From Luteibacter yeojuensis (GTDB lineage: Bacteria; Pseudomonadota; Gammaproteobacteria; Xanthomonadales; Rhodanobacteraceae), in assembly GCF_011742875.1 (NCBI RefSeq), contig NZ_JAAQTL010000001.1:1178001-1242000 (forward strand): a DNA stretch of 64,000 nt, in the 5' to 3' direction. Both the position numbers and the translations under genes were made by a program. Numbering within the stretch: position 1 is the stretch's first letter; every line of letters starts with the position of its first letter. A model generated the notes under the pieces. The model saw nothing but the letters and a program-made list of their open reading frames with translations, ran no database searches and had not been told where the DNA came from. Shown here one piece after another: positions 7,572 to 16,149 of this stretch.

Positions 7572-9415
7572 GAGAGTGCCCTCGCGATCTGGTACGTCGC
7601 CAACGAGGCAAGGTAGGCGAGGCTGAACAGGTAACCCGCCGCGATGGCGACGTTCTTCCACGAATTGGTTTCGCGGCGGATCACGGCGAGCGTGGACATG
7701 CACTGCGGTGCGAACACGTACCAGGCCAGCAACGAAAGCGCGGTGGCCAGCGTCCACTGGTGGGCGATCACCGGCCCCAGTTGCGAGGCAAGCGCATCGT
7801 CGCTGCCGGACATGGCGTAGACCGTGCCCAGCGCGGCCACCGCCACTTCGCGCGCGGCGAGGCCGGGCACGAGCGCCACGCAGATCTGCCAGTTGAAGCC
7901 GATCGGCGAGAACACGTATTCGAGCAGGCGGCCGAGACGCCCCGCGATGCTGTAATCGATGGCGGGTTCCGTGGCACCTGGCGGCGGCCCCGGGAAGCTG
8001 GAAAGGAACCAAAGCAGCACGGTGAGCGCGAGGATGATGCCGCCCACGCGCTTCAGGAAGATCACCGCCCTCTCCCACAGGCCGAGCGCGATGTCGCGGA
8101 CGTTCGGCAGCCGGTATGACGGCAGCTCCATGATGAGCGCGTGCTCGCTCTTGTCCTTGCGCAGCCGCTTCATCACGAAGGCGACACCCAGCGCGCTGAA
8201 GATGCCCGCGAAGTAGAGCGTGAAGAGGACGATGCCCTGCAGGTTGAACACGCCCCACACACTGCGGCTCGGGATGAACGCGGCGATGAGCAGCGTGTAG
8301 ACCGGCAGGCGCGCCGAACAGGTCATCAGCGGGGCGACGAGGATCGTGGTGAGGCGGTCGCGCGGATCCTGGATGCTGCGGGTGGCCATGATGCCGGGAA
8401 TGGCGCAGGCGAAGCTCGACAGCAGCGGAATGAAGGCACGGCCGGTAAGGCCCACGCGGAACATCATGCGGTCGAGCAGGAAGGCCGCGCGCGGCAGGTA
8501 GCCCGATTCCTCGAGCACGAGGATGAAGAGGAACAGGATCAGGATCTGCGGCAGGAACACCAGCACCGCGCCGAGGCCGGCGAACACGCCGTCGTTGAGC
8601 AGGCTGTGCAGCGCGCTGCCCTCGGGCAGGAAACCCGTGACGAACGTACCGAGCGCGGCGATGCCGGCCTCGATGCCGTCCATCACCGGCTGCGCCCAGG
8701 AGAACACGGCCTGGAAGATGAAGAACATGAGCGTGGCGAGGATCGCCAGGCCGAAGACGGGATGCAGTGCCCAGCGGTCGATGGCGTCGTCGATGGCGAC
8801 CGTGTCGCGCGGCAACGTGACGGTGTCCGCGAGAATCGCGCGCACCTCGGCGTGCAGCGCCTCGACACCGGCCTCGTCGATCGGCGCCGGCACGATGTCC
8901 GGCACGCTCGCGTCGATGCGCTCGATCAGCGCCTTCGCGCCGCCGCGACGCACGGCGATCGTTTCGACCACCGGCACGCCAAGGCGCTGCGACAACCGGG
9001 CGACGTCGATGACGATGCCGCGTCGGCGTGCCGCGTCCATCATGTTCAGCGCGAGCACCACCGGGCGGCCGAGGCGGCGCACTTCGAGCACGAAGCGCAG
9101 GTGCAGGCGCAGGTTGGTGGCGTCGGCGACGCAGACGATGAGGTCGGGTGCGGCTTCGCCCGGGTAGCGCCCGCGGCAGACATCGCGGGTGATCGCCTCG
9201 TCCGGACTGGTGGCGTCGAAGCTGTATGCTCCCGGAAGATCGAGGACGTGCAGCGTGCGGCCGGAGGGCGCGAGGAAACGCCCCTCCTTGCGCTCCACCG
9301 TCACGCCGGCGTAGTTGGCCACTTTCTGACGGCCGCCGGTGAGCTGGTTGAACAGCGCCGTCTTGCCGCAATTGGGATTGCCGACGAGGGCGATCCGCAT
9401 CGGGACGGCGCTCAT
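7568..9415 (-). CDS. feoB: Ferrous iron transporter B
   Basis: FeoB imports Fe(II) across the inner membrane using an N-terminal G protein. The G1 motif GNPNCGKT (residues 12-19), G3 DLPGAYS and G4-like NMMD are all present, followed by a helical insert and two Gate domains rich in membrane helices. The protein is 615 residues, shorter than the 773-residue E. coli protein but like other short FeoBs. The frame is open far upstream to 10126. The ATG at 9415 is chosen because it overlaps the feoA stop (ATGA) and places the G1 motif normally. The operon is feoA-feoB-Cys-rich protein under a putative Fur box. Confidence 0.96.
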   Translation of the reverse strand: MSAVPMRIALVGNPNCGKTALFNQLTGGRQKVANYAGVTVERKEGRFLAPSGRTLHVLDLPGAYSFDATSPDEAITRDVCRGRYPGEAAPDLIVCVADATNLRLHLRFVLEVRRLGRPVVLALNMMDAARRRGIVIDVARLSQRLGVPVVETIAVRRGGAKALIERIDASVPDIVPAPIDEAGVEALHAEVRAILADTVTLPRDTVAIDDAIDRWALHPVFGLAILATLMFFIFQAVFSWAQPVMDGIEAGIAALGTFVTGFLPEGSALHSLLNDGVFAGLGAVLVFLPQILILFLFILVLEESGYLPRAAFLLDRMMFRVGLTGRAFIPLLSSFACAIPGIMATRSIQDPRDRLTTILVAPLMTCSARLPVYTLLIAAFIPSRSVWGVFNLQGIVLFTLYFAGIFSALGVAFVMKRLRKDKSEHALIMELPSYRLPNVRDIALGLWERAVIFLKRVGGIILALTVLLWFLSSFPGPPPGATEPAIDYSIAGRLGRLLEYVFSPIGFNWQICVALVPGLAAREVAVAALGTVYAMSGSDDALASQLGPVIAHQWTLATALSLLAWYVFAPQCMSTLAVIRRETNSWKNVAIAAGYLFSLAYLASLATYQIARALS

Positions 9416-9657
9416 GCCGCACCGCCCACGGATACTTCCACGCGGGCCGCCTCGGTCTTGCGCAAGGCGAAGCGCGTGGCGCCGATCTGGATCAGCAGTG
9501 GATCGCCGCCGAGGGGGCCGCGGGCCACCAGCCTCACCGGCTCGCCAGCCACGAAGCCCAGGTCGCGCAGGCGTTGCGCGATCGGGTCGGCGGGATGGGC
9601 ATCGGTGACGGACTGGACCACGGCTTGGGCACCTTTCGGCGCGTCTGAGAGGCGCAC
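9412..9657 (-). CDS. feoA: Ferrous iron transport protein A
   Basis: FeoA is a small SH3-like cytoplasmic protein needed for FeoB activity. The 81-residue sequence shows the usual pattern: IAQRLRDLGFVAGEPVRLVARGPLGGDPLLIQIGATRFALRKTEAARVEV. The start is GTG; an in-frame TGA 12 bases upstream excludes an earlier start, and the ribosome binding site is weak. The start codon is 12 bases downstream of the Fur-like palindrome, so the leader is very short. Confidence 0.93.
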   Translation of the reverse strand: MRLSDAPKGAQAVVQSVTDAHPADPIAQRLRDLGFVAGEPVRLVARGPLGGDPLLIQIGATRFALRKTEAARVEVSVGGAA

Positions 9658-9669
9658 AGGGGTTACTCA

Positions 9670-9691
9670 AATAAGAACTGTTCGCATTATA
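9670..9691 (-). promoter_or_regulatory. Fur box overlapping the feoAB promoter
   Basis: On the minus strand AATGCGAACAGTTCTTATT (9688-9670) matches 14 of 19 positions of the gamma-proteobacterial Fur palindrome AATGAGAATGATTCTCATT and has 9-1-9 symmetry. It overlaps the end of a perfect TATAAT -10 box (9691-9686); the -35 is weak. Transcription would start inside the box, so iron-loaded Fur would block initiation directly. The match was read by eye, not scored. Confidence 0.72.
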
Positions 9692-9764
9692 TGCCTTTAC
9701 CGGGAGGGCTGCATCCCATGCTCCAGCCCTTATGATCGGCGGCTTCCCCCCCAGGAGTTCCGCC

Positions 9765-10550
9765 ATGTCAGCCGTCGAATTGGTCCGCAAGGGTGTCGTC
9801 GCCCACCTGGTCATGAACCGCCCGGAGGTGCACAACGCGTTCGACGACGGCCTGATCGCGGACCTGACGGTCGCCCTCGCGGAAGTCGAGGCCGACGACG
9901 GCGTGCGAGCGGTCGTGCTGACCGGCGCGGGCGCCAGCTTCTCGGCCGGCGCCGATCTGCGCTGGATGCGCGGCATGGCGAAGGCCTCCGAGGACGAGAA
10001 CCGCGAGGATTCGCTGCGCCTCGCCACCCTGATGCGCCGTCTGCAATTTCTTGCGAAGCCCACCGTCGCCCGGGTGAACGGGGCTGCCTTCGGCGGCGGC
10101 GTGGGACTGGTGGCCTGCTGCGACATCGCCGTCGCGGCCGAAGGGGCGAAATTTGCCTTGTCCGAGGTGAAGTTGGGACTCGTTCCGGCAGTGATTTCTC
10201 CTTACGTGGTCGCGGCCATCGGCCTGCGCCATGCGCGCCGGCTGTTCCTCACCGGCGAGGTGTTCGACACGAATGCGGCCTTGGGCATGGGCCTGGTCCA
10301 TGAAGCGGTCGCGGCCGGGGAACTCGACGCGGCGGTCGAACGCGTGCTCGGGCTGCTGGCCAAGGGAGGGCCCGTCGCCCAGGACGAAGCGAAGCGGCTG
10401 GCCCTCGGCATGGGCGGCATGACACTGACGGACATGGCGCATGTCGACGCGGAGAACGCCGCGCTGATCGCACGCCTCCGCGTGTCGCCGGAAGGCCAGG
10501 ACGGCCTCTCCGCCTTCCTCGACAAGGGCCAGCCTTCATGGCTCGCCTGA
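9765..10550 (+). CDS. Enoyl-CoA hydratase/isomerase family protein, methylglutaconyl-CoA hydratase-like
   Basis: This 261-residue crotonase-fold protein has the oxyanion-hole loops FSAGADLRWM and NGAAFGGGVGLVACCDIAVA. The segment FALSEVKLGLVPAVISPYVV, the phrase RRLFLTGEVFDT and the C-terminal F..KGQPSWLA resemble LiuC/GnyH of leucine and acyclic terpene catabolism, but no other liu gene is nearby. The ATG at 9765 is preferred over an in-frame ATG at 9732 because AGGAG (9753-9757) lies 7 bases upstream. It overlaps dacB by 13 bases. It is divergent from feoA and shares its 107-base control region. The assignment is to family level. Confidence 0.8.
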   Translation: MSAVELVRKGVVAHLVMNRPEVHNAFDDGLIADLTVALAEVEADDGVRAVVLTGAGASFSAGADLRWMRGMAKASEDENREDSLRLATLMRRLQFLAKPTVARVNGAAFGGGVGLVACCDIAVAAEGAKFALSEVKLGLVPAVISPYVVAAIGLRHARRLFLTGEVFDTNAALGMGLVHEAVAAGELDAAVERVLGLLAKGGPVAQDEAKRLALGMGGMTLTDMAHVDAENAALIARLRVSPEGQDGLSAFLDKGQPSWLA

Positions 10551-11947
10551 TATGCCTCGTCGCGGGATTGCTGCTGGCGAGCATCGCCAATGGCCGGACG
10601 CTTGCCCAACGCATCGACGACCACCTCGCCGAGCCGCGGTTCGCCGCGGCCTCGTGGGGCGTTTCCGTGGTTTCCCTGGACGATGGCCGCACCGTCTACG
10701 CGCATGATGCCGGCCGCCTGCTCCTTCCCGCATCGACGGCCAAGCTCTATACCGCGGCCTTCGCCCTGGACCGGCTAGGTGCCGACTACCGCACGCACAC
10801 CGACGTCCTGATGAGCGGCGAACTGCGCAAGGGACGGCTGCGTGGCGACCTGGTCCTTCGCGGCGGCGGCGACCCGACGCTCGCGGGAAGCGCATGGGCC
10901 GACCGGCTCGCCGCCACCGTGCGCGATCGCGGCATCCGGCGTGTCGACGGTGCCGTCGTCGGCGACGACACCGTGTTCGCGGGTCCGCCCATCGGCAACG
11001 GCTGGGAGGCCTCCGACCTGCAGGCGTATTACGGCGCACAGGCCGGTGGTCTCGACATCGACGAGAACACGATGACGGCCACCGTATCGGCCGGCGGCGT
11101 CGCCGTGCAGCCTGAGGATGCGGCCGTCGCCATCGCACTCGATCCGGCGACGCCCTTCGAGGTCTACCGCGCTCCCGGCACCGCCACCGTGCACGTGCTC
11201 GGCGCGGACGGCGAGCGCTTGCCGTCGCGAACCTCCCGCCTTTCCCTTCCCGATCCCGCCCTCACCGCCGCTCGCCGGCTGCGCGCGGCGCTCGAAAGCC
11301 AGGGCGTCCGTGTGGATGGCGAAGCGCGGAGCGTGCTGTGGCCGGTGACGGCACCGGAGGGCGAAACGATCGCCTCCTGGCCTTCGCCGCCGCTCGCAAC
11401 GATCCTGCGCGAAGGCCTGAAGCGCTCGCAGAACCTGTACCTGCAGAGCGTGTTCCTGCTGAGCGCTCCCGCCCCGAACGACCAGCGCGGCGGCTCGGCC
11501 GAAGATCGCGCCTCGGCGGCGTTGGCGGCATGGCTGGCCGCGCGCGGCATCGGGCCCACGTCCACCACGATGGTGGAAGGTACCGGCCTGTCCCGCCACG
11601 ACCTCACCACCGCGGCCTCGCTCACCCACCTGCTGGCAACCATGGACGCTTCGCCGCTCGCCGCACTGTGGCGCGGCCTGCTTCCCGTCGCCGGCGTCGA
11701 CGGCACGCTGGCGAACCGCATGCGCGATACCGCCGCGCAAGGCAATGTCGTCGCCAAGACGGGCAGCATGAGCTTCGTCAACGCGCTGGCGGGTTATGTG
11801 ACGACGAAGGACGGGCAACGCCTGGCCTTCGCGATCGTCCTCAACAACTATCGCGCACCGCAACGCAGCGCGGAGCCGGTGAAGCCGGTCTCGGCGGAAG
11901 TGGATGCCATCGCGGTGATGCTCGCGGAAACGACCGAACGGCTGTGA
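10538..11947 (+). CDS. dacB: D-alanyl-D-alanine carboxypeptidase/endopeptidase (PBP4 type)
   Basis: Class C penicillin-binding protein that trims pentapeptides and cleaves cross-links in periplasmic peptidoglycan. An export signal spans about residues 1-19. The serine-peptidase triad motifs are STAK (S66-K69), SQN (S297) and KTGS (K407), with the large PBP4 insertion domain between the first two. Length (469) is typical. The start ATG lies inside the end of the hydratase gene (13-base overlap), suggesting coupled translation of two functionally unrelated genes. It is convergent with the glutathione peroxidase gene, 9 bases between stops. Confidence 0.92.
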   Translation: MARLICLVAGLLLASIANGRTLAQRIDDHLAEPRFAAASWGVSVVSLDDGRTVYAHDAGRLLLPASTAKLYTAAFALDRLGADYRTHTDVLMSGELRKGRLRGDLVLRGGGDPTLAGSAWADRLAATVRDRGIRRVDGAVVGDDTVFAGPPIGNGWEASDLQAYYGAQAGGLDIDENTMTATVSAGGVAVQPEDAAVAIALDPATPFEVYRAPGTATVHVLGADGERLPSRTSRLSLPDPALTAARRLRAALESQGVRVDGEARSVLWPVTAPEGETIASWPSPPLATILREGLKRSQNLYLQSVFLLSAPAPNDQRGGSAEDRASAALAAWLAARGIGPTSTTMVEGTGLSRHDLTTAASLTHLLATMDASPLAALWRGLLPVAGVDGTLANRMRDTAAQGNVVAKTGSMSFVNALAGYVTTKDGQRLAFAIVLNNYRAPQRSAEPVKPVSAEVDAIAVMLAETTERL

Positions 11948-11956
11948 CGCCCGCGC

Positions 11957-12439
11957 TCAGCCCAGGACCGCCGGCAAATCCTTCCCGATCTTCTCCGGCG
12001 TATCGGTCGGCGCGTAGCGTTCGACGACCTGCCCGTCGCGGCCGACGAGGAACTTCGTAAAGTTCCACTTGATGCCCCCGGTGCCGAGCAGACCTTTCTT
12101 CTCGGCCTTCAGCCAGCGGTACAGCGGATGCGCGCCGTCGCCGTTGACCTCGATCTTCGAGAACATGGGAAAGCTCACGCCGTAGTTGAGCGAACAGAAG
12201 TTGCGGATCTCGTCCTCGTTGCCCGGCTCCTGGTGGCCGAACTGGTCGCATGGGAATCCGAGGACCTCGAAGCCACGGTCGCGCCAGGCCTTGTGGAGCG
12301 CCTCCAGGCCTTCGTACTGCGGGGTGAATCCGCACTTCGAGGCCACGTTCACGACAAGCAGGGCCTTGCCGCGGAATTCGGCCAGCGAGCGTTCGTTGCC
12401 GTCGATGTCGCGGGCGGAGAAGTCGTAGATGCTGGCCAT
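11957..12439 (-). CDS. Glutathione peroxidase (Cys type)
   Basis: This 160-residue thioredoxin-fold peroxidase reduces hydroperoxides with thiol donors. The catalytic tetrad is visible: Cys36 in NVASKCGFTPQYEGLE, Gln70 in FPCDQFGHQEPG, and Trp and Asn in IKWNFTKFLV. An additional Cys in FPCDQF and one in RNFCSLNYG could act as resolving cysteine, in which case thioredoxin rather than glutathione would be the reductant. Length is normal; no signal peptide, so cytoplasmic. Confidence 0.94.
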   Translation of the reverse strand: MASIYDFSARDIDGNERSLAEFRGKALLVVNVASKCGFTPQYEGLEALHKAWRDRGFEVLGFPCDQFGHQEPGNEDEIRNFCSLNYGVSFPMFSKIEVNGDGAHPLYRWLKAEKKGLLGTGGIKWNFTKFLVGRDGQVVERYAPTDTPEKIGKDLPAVLG

Positions 12440-12522
12440 GCGTCGCGTCCTTCGTGTGGGTGGCGGCCAGTCTACCCCTCTTGGGCTAAGATGGCCGTCT
12501 TTCCGGCCGAGAGCCCACGCCC

Positions 12523-13527
12523 GTGATCCGTTTCGCCGCCGCGTCCAAGTCCTACATCGTGGACGGCGCGCTCGTTCCCGCCCTGCATCCGGTCGATCTC
12601 GACATCGAGCAGGGCGAAGTGTTCGGCATCATCGGCCATTCCGGTGCCGGCAAATCGACCCTGCTGCGCCTCGTCAACCTGCTGGAGCGGCCAACCGCGG
12701 GCAAGGTGTTCATCGACGGACGCGACGTCACCGATGCGCAGGGTGCCGATCTGCGCCGCCTGCGTTCCGGCATCGGCATGATCTTCCAGCACTTCAACCT
12801 GCTCGCTTCGCGCACGGCGGCCGACAACGTCGCCTTCCCGTTGCGTCTGCAAGGTGGCATGGACGAAAGCGGCATCGCCGCACGGGTGAACGAACTCCTC
12901 GCCCTGGTCGGCCTTGCCCAACATGCGCGCAAATATCCGGCGCAACTCTCCGGCGGCCAGAAGCAGCGCGTCGGCATCGCCCGTGCGCTCGCCAGCCATC
13001 CCTCCATTCTGCTCTGCGACGAAGCGACCAGCGCCCTCGACCCGCAGACGACGGCTTCCGTCCTGGAACTGCTCGCCGACATCAACCGCCGCCTCGGCCT
13101 CACCATCGTCCTCATCACCCACGAGATGGATGTGATCCGCCGTGTCTGCGACCGCGTGGCCGTGCTGGATGCCGGTCGCGTGGTGGAACTCGGCACGGTG
13201 GCCGATGTGTTCCTTCACCCGCGGCATCCGACCACGCGGCGCTTCGTGGCCGAGGCCGACCATCGCGAAGGGCGCGGCCCGGAGTTTCCCGGCGTCGACG
13301 GCACGCTCTACCGCCTTTCCTTCCGCGGCGACGCGACGTATTCGCCGTTGCTGTCGCGCGTGGTGCGCGACACGGGCGTGGAATACAACCTCCTGTCCGG
13401 CCGCGTCGACCGGATCAAGGACACGCCTTACGGACAACTGACCCTGGCCATGCGCGGCGAACGCCTCGACGACGCGCTCGCGCAGATCCGCGCCGCCGGT
13501 GTCGACATCGAGGAAGTGACCCGATGA
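12523..13527 (+). CDS. metN: Methionine ABC transporter ATP-binding protein
   Basis: The ATPase of the D/L-methionine importer. It has Walker [10 protein letters not shown] (38-46), signature LSGGQKQR, Walker [13 protein letters not shown] and H-loop ITHE. The C-terminal 70 residues form the NIL/ACT-like domain that senses internal methionine (trans-inhibition). The start is GTG at 12523. The stop overlaps the metI start (ATGA). It is first of metN-metI-metQ; only 83 bases separate it from the divergent peroxidase gene, and no SAM riboswitch or MetJ box was recognised there. Confidence 0.96.
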   Translation: MIRFAAASKSYIVDGALVPALHPVDLDIEQGEVFGIIGHSGAGKSTLLRLVNLLERPTAGKVFIDGRDVTDAQGADLRRLRSGIGMIFQHFNLLASRTAADNVAFPLRLQGGMDESGIAARVNELLALVGLAQHARKYPAQLSGGQKQRVGIARALASHPSILLCDEATSALDPQTTASVLELLADINRRLGLTIVLITHEMDVIRRVCDRVAVLDAGRVVELGTVADVFLHPRHPTTRRFVAEADHREGRGPEFPGVDGTLYRLSFRGDATYSPLLSRVVRDTGVEYNLLSGRVDRIKDTPYGQLTLAMRGERLDDALAQIRAAGVDIEEVTR

Positions 13528-14198
13528 GCCCCCTGCACTCCCTGTTCCCGAATATCGACTGGCCGGAGATCGCGCAGGCCTGCCTCGACACGCTGCTGAT
13601 GCTCGGCGGCTCGCTGCTCTTCACCATCGTCATCGGCCTGCCGCTGGGCGTGTGGCTGTTCCTCAGCGCGCGCGGCCAGTTGCATGCGAAGCCGAAGCTC
13701 TATGCCGTGCTGTCCTTCGTCGTGAACGTCCTGCGCTCCATCCCGTTCATCATCCTGATGATCCTGCTGATTCCCCTGACCCAGGCGATCACCGGCGTGA
13801 GCATCGGCATCCGCGGCGCCATCGTGCCGCTGGTGATCGGCGCGGCGCCGTTCTTCGCGCGGCTCGTGGAGACCGCCTTGCGCGAGGTCGACCGCGGCGT
13901 CATCGAGGCAAGCCAGGCCATGGGCGCCACGACGGCGCAGATCGTGGCGCGCGTGCTGTTGCCCGAGGCCCGCGCGGGCCTGATCGCCAGCAGCACCGTC
14001 ACCGCCGTCGCCCTCGTCGGATACACGGCCATGGGTGGCATCGTGGGTGCGGGCGGCCTCGGCGCCCTCGCCTACCAGTACGGTTACAACGGCTACAAGC
14101 CCGACTACATGCTGGTGACCGTGGCGCTGCTCGTGCTGCTGGTGCAGGCCTTGCAGTCGGTGGGCGATCGTCTTGTCGCCCGCTATAGCCGACGCTGA
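13524..14198 (+). CDS. metI: Methionine ABC transporter permease
   Basis: This 224-residue membrane protein has five hydrophobic segments. The permease coupling loop reads [25 protein letters not shown], the EAA motif that docks on MetN. Preceding segments ([20 protein letters not shown]) match MetI. The ATG at 13524 overlaps the metN stop; the frame is open far upstream in metN, but that extension is not protein-like. Inner-membrane partner of MetN and MetQ. Confidence 0.95.
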   Translation: MSPLHSLFPNIDWPEIAQACLDTLLMLGGSLLFTIVIGLPLGVWLFLSARGQLHAKPKLYAVLSFVVNVLRSIPFIILMILLIPLTQAITGVSIGIRGAIVPLVIGAAPFFARLVETALREVDRGVIEASQAMGATTAQIVARVLLPEARAGLIASSTVTAVALVGYTAMGGIVGAGGLGALAYQYGYNGYKPDYMLVTVALLVLLVQALQSVGDRLVARYSRR

Positions 14199-14275
14199 AC
14201 GGCCGTCCGGACGTCTTTGCATCCGGCGGTATGGACGTCTATGCTGTCGCACCGCAACATAGCGATGGACGCCCC

Positions 14276-15088
14276 ATGAAGAAGTACCTGCTGCCCCTCC
14301 TCTCCGCCCTTGCCCTGCTGGCGGCGGGCTGTTCCGGTGGCCAGGACAACGGCAGGGACGCGGATGGCGAAGCGACGCTCACGGTCGCCGCCACGCCGGT
14401 GCCACATACGGAAATCCTCAAGGAGATCAAGCCCCTGCTCGCAAAGCAGGGCGTGAAGCTCGAGATCCGCGTGTTCACCGACTATGTGCAGCCGAACATG
14501 CAGGTGGCACAGAAGCAGCTCGACGCGAATTTCTTCCAGACCGGGCCCTACCTCGACGCCTTCAACAAGGAACGCGGCACCGACCTGGTCAAGGTGGTGG
14601 GCGTGCACATCGAGCCGTTCGGCGCGTATTCGCGCAAGTACACCTCGATCGACCAGCTTCCCGACGGGGCCAATGTCGTCATCCCCAACGACCCGAGCAA
14701 CGGCAGCCGCGCCCTGCTCCTGCTCGCGCAGCACCGCCTGATCGCCCTCGCGGCCCCGGACGATCGCCTGGCCACGCTGAAGGACATCGTCGCCAATCCG
14801 AAGCACCTCAAGTTCCGCGAACTCGAGGCCGCCATGCTGCCACGCGTGCTGGGCGAAGTGGACCTCGCGCTCATCAACACCAACTACGCACTGGCCGCCA
14901 AGCTCAATCCGGTAAAGGATGCCTTGCTGATCGAAGACAAGGAATCGCCGTACGTGAACTTCCTCGTCGCGCGCCCGGACAACAAGGACGACCCGCGCGT
15001 GCAGAAGCTCGCCGCGGCGCTGACCTCGCCCGAGGTCAAGGCGTTCATCGAGAAGACTTACGGCGGAGCGGTGCAGCCGGCGTTCTGA
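14276..15088 (+). CDS. metQ: Methionine-binding lipoprotein
   Basis: The solute receptor of the importer, 270 residues, with a lipoprotein signal (LLAAGC, Cys near 18). Family motifs are TVAATPVPHTEILKEIKPLLAKQGV, FTDYVQPN, NANFFQ-like DANFFQTGPYLDAFN, and VVIPNDPSNGSRALLLLA. The ATG at 14276 directly precedes the signal peptide; an in-frame ATG at 14231 would put 15 residues before it. It is 77 bases downstream of metI. A REP-like double hairpin follows the stop. Confidence 0.95.
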   Translation: MKKYLLPLLSALALLAAGCSGGQDNGRDADGEATLTVAATPVPHTEILKEIKPLLAKQGVKLEIRVFTDYVQPNMQVAQKQLDANFFQTGPYLDAFNKERGTDLVKVVGVHIEPFGAYSRKYTSIDQLPDGANVVIPNDPSNGSRALLLLAQHRLIALAAPDDRLATLKDIVANPKHLKFRELEAAMLPRVLGEVDLALINTNYALAAKLNPVKDALLIEDKESPYVNFLVARPDNKDDPRVQKLAAALTSPEVKAFIEKTYGGAVQPAF

Positions 15089-15097
15089 CCGGTCCTC

Positions 15098-15178
15098 GTT
15101 CCTGCGAAGGCAGGAACCCATCGACTCGTTCGTGCCTAGAGGCTCAAGTCACCGGGCCCCTGCCTTCGCAGGGACGAC
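15098..15178. repeat. Paired short hairpin repeats overlapping the lpxK 3' end
   Basis: TTCCTGCGAAGGCAGGAA (15100-15117) and the mirrored CCCTGCCTTCGCAGGG (15158-15173) each form a 6-7 bp stem with a tetraloop and lie inverted to one another. This is the classic small intergenic palindrome family of Xanthomonadales genomes. The second hairpin lies inside the last codons of lpxK and encodes its PCEGRGPVT tail. Confidence 0.6.
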
Positions 15179-16145
15179 GGACTCGGGCCGCCACGGCGTC
15201 GTAGAACGACTCCGGCAATACCGCTCGCACGGGCACGCGCCACCAGTTCGGGCGTGCGAAGGCGCGGCATTTCACCGCGTCCTTGTCGGTCATCAGCACA
15301 GGGCATCCATCCGCGAAGACGAAGTCGTCGCGGGTGAAGGCATGGTGGTCCGCAAAGGGATGCCCATGCACCGCGATGCCCTGCTCCACGAGGCTGGCGA
15401 AGAAGCGCGCCGGATGGCCGATACCCGCGACCGCATGCACCGGACGGCCGGCAAAGTCGGACAGCGGCATCGCCAGGGACGGTTCGTGCATGTTCACGGC
15501 GAGGCCGCCTTCCAGGCGCATCGTCACTTCGTGCCCGACGGGCGCGCCGCCGTTGACGACGACGAAATCGACGTCGTCCAGGCGGCCGGCAGGCTCGCGC
15601 AACGGGCCCGCCGGAAGCAGGTGCCCATTGCCCAGGCGGCGCTCGCCGTCGATGACGCAGATTTCGACGTCGCGTCCCAAACGGTAGTGCTGCAGACCGT
15701 CGTCGGCGAGGACGAGGTCGCAGCCGGCATCGATGAGCAGGCGTGCCGCCTCCGGGCGTTCGCGGCCAATCGCCACCGGTACGCCGCTCTGCCGGATAAG
15801 ACTGGGTTCGTCGCCCACCCTGGCCGGATCGTCGTCACCCCTCAACAGGTACGGGCCACGCTCGCTCCCGCCGTAGCCGCGGCTGACGACGCCGGGCGCA
15901 AAGCCACGCGCGGTCATGGCCTGGGCAAGCGCGACGATCAGGGGGGTCTTCCCCGTGCCGCCGACGGTGATGTTGCCGACCACCACGACGGGCACCGGCA
16001 GGCGTACCACGGCGGACGGATCGTCCCGGAAGCGCCTTGCGCGGCGCCCCGAGACATGGCGGTAGAGCGATTCCAGCGGGCGCGTCCACCAGGGCGGCGA
16101 CCCGCCGCCATACCAACGCCGTTGCAAGGAGGCGCCCAGGGCCAC
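15144..16145 (-). CDS. lpxK: Tetraacyldisaccharide 4'-kinase
   Basis: LpxK phosphorylates the lipid A disaccharide at the 4' position at the inner membrane. The P-loop lies in GNITVGGTGKTPL (57-69) and the second motif is LVLADDGLQHYRL. SRGYGG and LPAGPLREP are family-specific. 333 residues, normal length, but the last nine residues (PCEGRGPVT) are encoded by a dispersed hairpin repeat and look like an acquired extension. The start is GTG. It follows msbA by 4 bases and is last in exbB-exbD-msbA-lpxK, so lipid A synthesis and flipping are co-expressed. Confidence 0.95.
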   Translation of the reverse strand: MALGASLQRRWYGGGSPPWWTRPLESLYRHVSGRRARRFRDDPSAVVRLPVPVVVVGNITVGGTGKTPLIVALAQAMTARGFAPGVVSRGYGGSERGPYLLRGDDDPARVGDEPSLIRQSGVPVAIGRERPEAARLLIDAGCDLVLADDGLQHYRLGRDVEICVIDGERRLGNGHLLPAGPLREPAGRLDDVDFVVVNGGAPVGHEVTMRLEGGLAVNMHEPSLAMPLSDFAGRPVHAVAGIGHPARFFASLVEQGIAVHGHPFADHHAFTRDDFVFADGCPVLMTDKDAVKCRAFARPNWWRVPVRAVLPESFYDAVAARVRRPCEGRGPVT

Positions 16146-16149
16146 GCGC

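Noticed and set aside
7568..10126. Single 852-codon minus frame spanning feoB, the feoA region and the antisense of the hydratase
   Set aside because: The part upstream of 9415 is Arg/Ser-rich shadow sequence antisense to two real genes; the feoA overlap and the position of the G1 motif fix the feoB start.
12440..12522. SAM riboswitch or MetJ box upstream of metN
   Set aside because: The 83-base gap lacks AGACGTCT-type repeats and is too short for a SAM riboswitch.
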